This document shows positions 60,601 through 64,000 of a stretch of 64,000 bases of DNA, piece after piece. The notes below the pieces were generated by a model. It was not told the DNA's origin and did not search any database. It saw nothing but the letters and a program-made list of their open reading frames with translations. Each line of letters starts with the position of its first letter. Position 1 is the stretch's first letter. Location: the NCBI GenBank assembly GCA_001949185.1, contig BDGG01000011.1:931696-995695 (forward strand), in the 5' to 3' direction. This DNA comes from Ramazzottius varieornatus (taxonomy: Eukaryota > Tardigrada > Eutardigrada > Parachela > Ramazzottiidae). A program made the position numbers and the translations under genes.

Positions 60601-63600
60601 GTACCTTGGGAATGTGAGTCGGTTCGTCTCCAAGAATTCGTTCAGTGCTTTTTGACAGCGTTGGAGCTGATCGAGAATGTTCGGCAAGAGGTTCTTCAAG
60701 GCCGGTCGCATCCATGTCAGTAATCTCGATTCTTTGGCAATTTCTTTCAGTACCCCTCGAAAGTCATTATTGGCTCGTTTGAACCGGCCTTCTTCGTTGG
60801 GTAGAGTATTCCGAGAGCAGATGGGCTCGAGATAGACCCACTTGCGCTGAATTTGGTGGAGGTTGTCCAGCAGGAAACTGAGGTCTACCAGCCGCTGCTC
60901 CCAGATGGCGATGCGATCGGCAAACTTACCGTAATGCTGAGAATCTTTAGTCGACTGCAACAACCGTTGCTTCTCTCCCACCTGCATTTACAGGTGCCAA
61001 AAGTAATCAATCAGATCGAAAAGGACAGTTTCAATCAATAATTCTACCGTGGTCAAAAGTTCGGCCCAGTCCTTGACGATTTGAATTTGCACGCCTGAAG
61101 AGTCACTGTAGTTCGTCAGATGGAAGCTTGCCGAAGCCGCCCAAATTTCCAGCTCGCGAAGAGCTTCTCTGATGGAGACTTCGGCTTGCGCTCTGGCTGC
61201 CAAGTCCTACAGAACACGGCCTCAAAATCAGTCACATCAACTATCGGGTAACTATTTTCCGGAAATTTTTGGCTTACTTTGATCGTGTTGCCTTCGCTGA
61301 TGATTTTTTCACAAGCCCCAATCAGGTCCCCAAACGTCAGTTGTTCAACATTGGTGTTCCTCAAGCCCAGCCTTCCGAACAGTTCGCCCCAGTGTTCGTC
61401 GGAGAAGGCGTCACCTCTAGCAGCCTTCAGAACCGGCAATGCTGTGCGGAACCGTACGATGTCCTGTTGAATGCGCAAGGTGAAGGCTGTGGGAGCAGCT
61501 GTCTGCATCTTGCCGCTCCAGTTCTTCAGGACTTCTTCAAAGCGGTAGAGCTTGTTGCGGAAGGTCAGCCAGTCTTCTTTACCCAGTTCGTCCACGTCTT
61601 GCGTGAAGTCTGTCACGTCCTTCCACGCTCGCTCGGTCCGCTCGAAATCGAGGATGATGGCGTCGATGATGCGCGTGTTGGGTAATGGAAGATTCAGCTG
61701 CTTGCACTGCGCTCTGTCGTTAGGGAAGGAATCAACCCAAACGAGCTTCAGCGAACGAATAGCATTTCGGAGCTCGAATAAGGAATTCGATACGAATGCT
61801 TCCCAAGTGGCGCACGTCTACATTGTGATTGGCTAATGGTTTACGCCACTTGGGAAATTCGAAAAGATTGTCTCTTCGGGCGGCGCACCTCCTTACTTTA
61901 ATCGGGTGTAACCGTGCGCCGCTTGGAAAAGCAATCTTGTCGCGTTTGTCTATCGACTTCCCCAATTAAAGTTCGATATCAGAAAAATGCTTACACTAGC
62001 TGGGTCTTTTTGTCGATCAGTTTCTGCAAATCTTCACGCCTGCTCTGTACACTTTCCGCCACCTTCTTCGTTTCAGATACCGATAGGCCTTCCAAAAGAT
62101 CTTCCGAAGGTCGCGCTTGCTTCCACCTGGCTTCGAACTTCTCCAGCTCAAGTTCAAAGCCCTTCAGGTCCTTCTCCACCCGTTCCTCCAGCGCAGCTGT
62201 CTGTAAATCCAGAGGTACTCGATAGTCAATCAAGCAACCAGGTCTCCCGCAGAGATGGCAAACCGGAGCTTACCTGCTCTTTCATAACAGACTTGTGGTC
62301 CTCCAACATGGCGGACACGGCGTTCCACGACCTCAGCACACTGTCCGACTTGTCGGTTCCCCTACCTGTCACGCTTTTCAGCAGAGCGTTCTTTTCTTCG
62401 ATACTAGCCAATCTTGGCTTCATCTGGGAAAAAGGAAAAGTTAGATGTATTCGACAGGCTGGCAAACAACACTGGAATGATCGCTGCTGGAGTGGCTCAG
62501 TTTACCTTGTTATTGATTGAAAATGTGCGCCACTTGAGACGACGATCATCCCGTGCCTGTTTGCCCGCCTCCCATCTTTAGCAATTTTGTTAAAATTTGT
62601 TTTATGTATAATTGAAAATGTGTTCAACATTTATCTTGAGTTTATTTTGAATTGGTTCTGAATATTATTTTGCTGGGTTCGCAGATCCTCACTTCTTCGC
62701 TTTCACGGACTAGTCGCAAGAACTCCAACGACAAATTCTGTAGTTCTTCGGTTGTAGAGGGTCTGGTCGACATGACCTTGTTAGAATCATTCACGAAGGA
62801 AGACACCGTCTGGACTTCGGTCAGCAACGACTGACGCAAGGCATTGCTCAGAGACTCGTACGTGTCCTGCAGTAATCCGTCGATGATATTCCGCAGCGCG
62901 CCCAGGTTGACCACAACGTTTTCCACCTTGATCTGCCTGAAAAAGCGCAAACGTTCGTCGACTCTTACAAAACCGAACCTGGGAGTACAAACAAAAGTCA
63001 TCAGTTATCTTACAGCGGCAAATGTTCGATGGCTTTTCCCCGCTGCTTCAATGCCTTGAGTTCCACATCGAAATCTTGTGCCGTCTTCGCAGAAGAAAGG
63101 TCTTCGAACGACTTGATGTCAATCGACCCCATCGCAACATATTTCTGTAATAAAGAGAAATCATTCTAAAAAATAACATGTTTTGGTTTTGTTATTGCGG
63201 TTACTCTGTCAAAATCTGAAAACTATTGTCATTAAAATCTTCTGAAGTGTTTTTTGTATCCCGCAAATTGTTTTCAGTTATCTCGAACGAAATTATATTG
63301 CACAATTGACTTACTTTTTGGAAATGTTATTTTATTGAATTGGGATATGCTGACCTGGCTTTCATCGATGACACTTTCCAATCTTCTCATCAGTTCTTCA
63401 ATGTTCTTTTCTGCGGTGACTATCTCAGTCTGACAACTCGCGACTACTTGCCGAAATAGATCCCGTTTAGCGGTGACTTCGCTGAGCGGCTTGAGGGATG
63501 CCGGTACTTCGTACAGCTTTGTCAGTTCCGCGGTGAAGTTGTCGCGGATCTCATCCAAGCTCGGTCGGAACTGCAGAGTGCTATTGCGGTAGACCAAATC

Positions 63601-64000
63601 CACCTGCATTTCCGGTAAGTTCTCGCTGAGTTGGACCAGGCACTTCTTCATTTGTGACTCTAAAGCCTTGCGGATTTGTTGGTCGATGTCCAACCGCCAT
63701 GGAACCATATTCTCCGGAGGATACCGCTTCACAAACAACCCGTTCAGTGATAATGTAAAAAGTTCGGACGAAAGACAAGTACCTCAGTTTCAACAGCGAC
63801 AGTCAGGACTATCTTATGAATCTCATTCAGCAACCGCCTCCATTCTGAAGTATTCTGTAACAGGCTAGTCTCCGACATCTGCGAGACCATCACCACGATC
63901 TTCTCGTGAAAATTCCTGAGTTTGCGATTTTCCTGCGTCAATCTAAGAAGCAAACCTTTTTTGGACACCTGATTCGGTGTATTCCATGAAAAATGTTTTG
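45699..64000 (-). CDS. DYNC2H1: Cytoplasmic dynein-2 heavy chain, N terminus outside window
   Basis: Motor of retrograde intraflagellar transport in cilia. About 30 exons read in order toward the stop TAA at 45701-45699. Tail/linker lies from 63960 to ~60110 ([27 protein letters not shown] join at ~60625/60370). AAA1 Walker A GPAGTGKT is at ~59451-59474, continued by [11 protein letters not shown] and [15 protein letters not shown] (58172-57735). AAA2 GPATSGKT is near 56930, AAA3 GPVGCGKG near 55950, and AAA4 with a degenerate GYGRRT loop near 54665 (as in human DYNC2H1). Then come the stalk and MTBD ([20 protein letters not shown], ~53070), the second stalk helix, AAA5 (51410-50620), AAA6 ([15 protein letters not shown], ~48690) and the C-terminal domain ([37 protein letters not shown]). 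Order and motifs identify dynein-2 rather than axonemal or dynein-1 types. Introns carry many small transposons. I did not fix every boundary; those around 47570-46840 and 45930-45860 are uncertain. Confidence 0.9.
49625..49687 (+). repeat. GATGTTCCGAGGG repeat, copy 1
   Basis: AAAAAGCCCGATGTTCCGAG then CTGAAAAGGGCTTTCAA and ATCAAAGAAAGAAC. Related copies lie at 50474-50535, 58238-58294 (reverse) and 59071-59140, all in dynein introns. Confidence 0.7.
49741..49996. mobile_element. TA-flanked MITE in dynein intron
   Basis: Inverted ends TGGGTACTGTCAA with a further shared AGAAGGGTAA, TA at 49739-49740 and 49997-49998, 256 bp, non-coding. Confidence 0.8.
50474..50535 (+). repeat. GATGTTTCGAGGG repeat, copy 2
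   Basis: AAAAGCCCGATGTTTCGAGG then CCGAAAGGGGTTTCAA and ATCAAGGAAAGAAC, matching copy 1 across ~60 bp. Confidence 0.7.
51702..51884. mobile_element. TA-flanked palindromic MITE in dynein intron
   Basis: Inverted ends around GTGAATTTRACCAAGCTTT with TTGGCCAAT blocks, TA duplications at 51700-51701 and 51885-51886, 183 bp. Confidence 0.85.
52413..52592. mobile_element. TA-flanked MITE in dynein intron
   Basis: CACGCAGGACGAGAAATTAT at the left, its near reverse complement at the right, TA on both sides, 180 bp. The ends resemble those of 59167-59363. Confidence 0.85.
53386..53450. repeat. GTGGCGCAC palindrome in dynein intron
   Basis: GATCGTTTGTCCAAGTGGCG ... GTGCGCCACTTGGAAAA forms a ~20-bp-arm hairpin of the same family as in the fucosyltransferase intron. 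Confidence 0.7.
57561..57697. repeat. Two degenerate GTGGCGCAC palindromes in dynein intron
   Basis: TTTGCCGGCACAGC...GTGCGCCGGTTGGC (57561-~57601), then CCCAACTGGCGCACGG...CTGCGCCACTAGGA (~57650-57697). Same tandem-pair layout as at 13264 and 61801. Confidence 0.6.
58238..58294 (-). repeat. GATGTTCCGACGG repeat, copy 3
   Basis: The reverse complement reads AAAAAAACCCGATGTTCCGA then GGTTTCCTCGACAGAGGTTT, matching copies at 49625, 50474 and 59071. Confidence 0.65.
59071..59140 (+). repeat. GATGTTCCGAAGG repeat, copy 4
   Basis: CAAAAAAACCTGATGTTCCG then TTCCTTGCAAGAGGTCTTTA and ACAAATCAAAGACAG. Confidence 0.65.
59167..59363. mobile_element. MITE in dynein intron after AAA1 exon
   Basis: Inverted ends CACGTACGACGAGAAAGTTT, 197 bp. 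The right flank is TA; the left flank is CA, likely a decayed TA. Ends related to 52413-52592. Confidence 0.8.
61801..61931. repeat. Tandem pair of GTGGCGCAC palindromes in dynein intron
   Basis: 61801-61857: TCCCAAGTGGCGCACG ... ACGCCACTTGGGAAA. About 61876-61931: GGGCGGCGCACC ... GTGCGCCGCTTGGAAAA. A half copy (TGTGCGCCACTTGAGACGA) follows at 62524-62548 in the next introns. Confidence 0.75.

Noticed and set aside
13264..62548. Regularly recurring palindromes as a CRISPR-like array
   Set aside because: The DNA is intron-containing animal sequence, spacing is irregular and the copies are scattered over 49 kb.

Overview
This is animal nuclear DNA. The genes are split by many short introns (mostly about 40-200 nt) with GT..AG ends and very often GTACG or GTAAG donors. 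Several genes encode secreted or adhesion proteins, and Tc1/mariner-type elements are everywhere. Two 50-N runs (29550-29599, 44675-44724) show it is a scaffold. A cytoplasmic dynein-2 heavy chain implies a species with cilia, and a PH-SH2 adaptor implies a metazoan. My best guess is a small invertebrate, possibly a tardigrade. That rests on general resemblance (stonustoxin-like GTPases, GPCR relics of a divergent rhodopsin type) and is an inference.

Layout. 1-7 kb: transposon-rich, with a broken cysteine-rich secreted gene and a rhodopsin-like GPCR relic. 7-11 kb: two related secreted proteins that share a C-terminal domain. 12-14 kb: an alpha-1,6-fucosyltransferase-like gene. 16-18.5 kb: an astacin-like protein that has lost all its zinc ligands and is fused to cadherin-like sequence. 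19-21 kb: an avidin-like pseudogene interrupted by a fold-back transposon. 21.8-28.8 kb: a stonustoxin-like/FN3/P-loop GTPase gene with two MITEs in one intron. 29-34.3 kb: gene-poor and repeat-rich, ending in an apparently intact mariner. 34.4-35.6 kb: an intact avidin-like gene. 36.5-38.3 kb: a secreted proline-rich repeat protein. 38.7-45.2 kb: a PH-SH2 adaptor (STAP-like) and an ULK/Atg1-like kinase. 45.7-64 kb: the C-terminal three quarters of a dynein-2 heavy chain, continuing past the window edge.

Most real genes lie on the minus strand. The proline-rich gene, the mariner and the GPCR relic are on plus. I see no evidence for an operon-like functional cluster. The secreted or extracellular genes (cysteine-rich proteins, astacin-cadherin, avidins, proline-rich protein) are neighbours but otherwise unrelated. 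Exon joins for the astacin-cadherin, stonustoxin-like, avidin (intact copy), proline-rich, PH-SH2 and kinase genes were worked out by hand from splice signals and reading frame. Each gives a total length divisible by three.

The most notable hidden structures are: (i) a fold-back transposon family present twice (726-2507, 19774-20737), flanked by 4-bp GTRC target duplications, one copy sitting inside an avidin exon; (ii) a small palindromic repeat family confined here to introns; (iii) a dead-protease/cadherin fusion.
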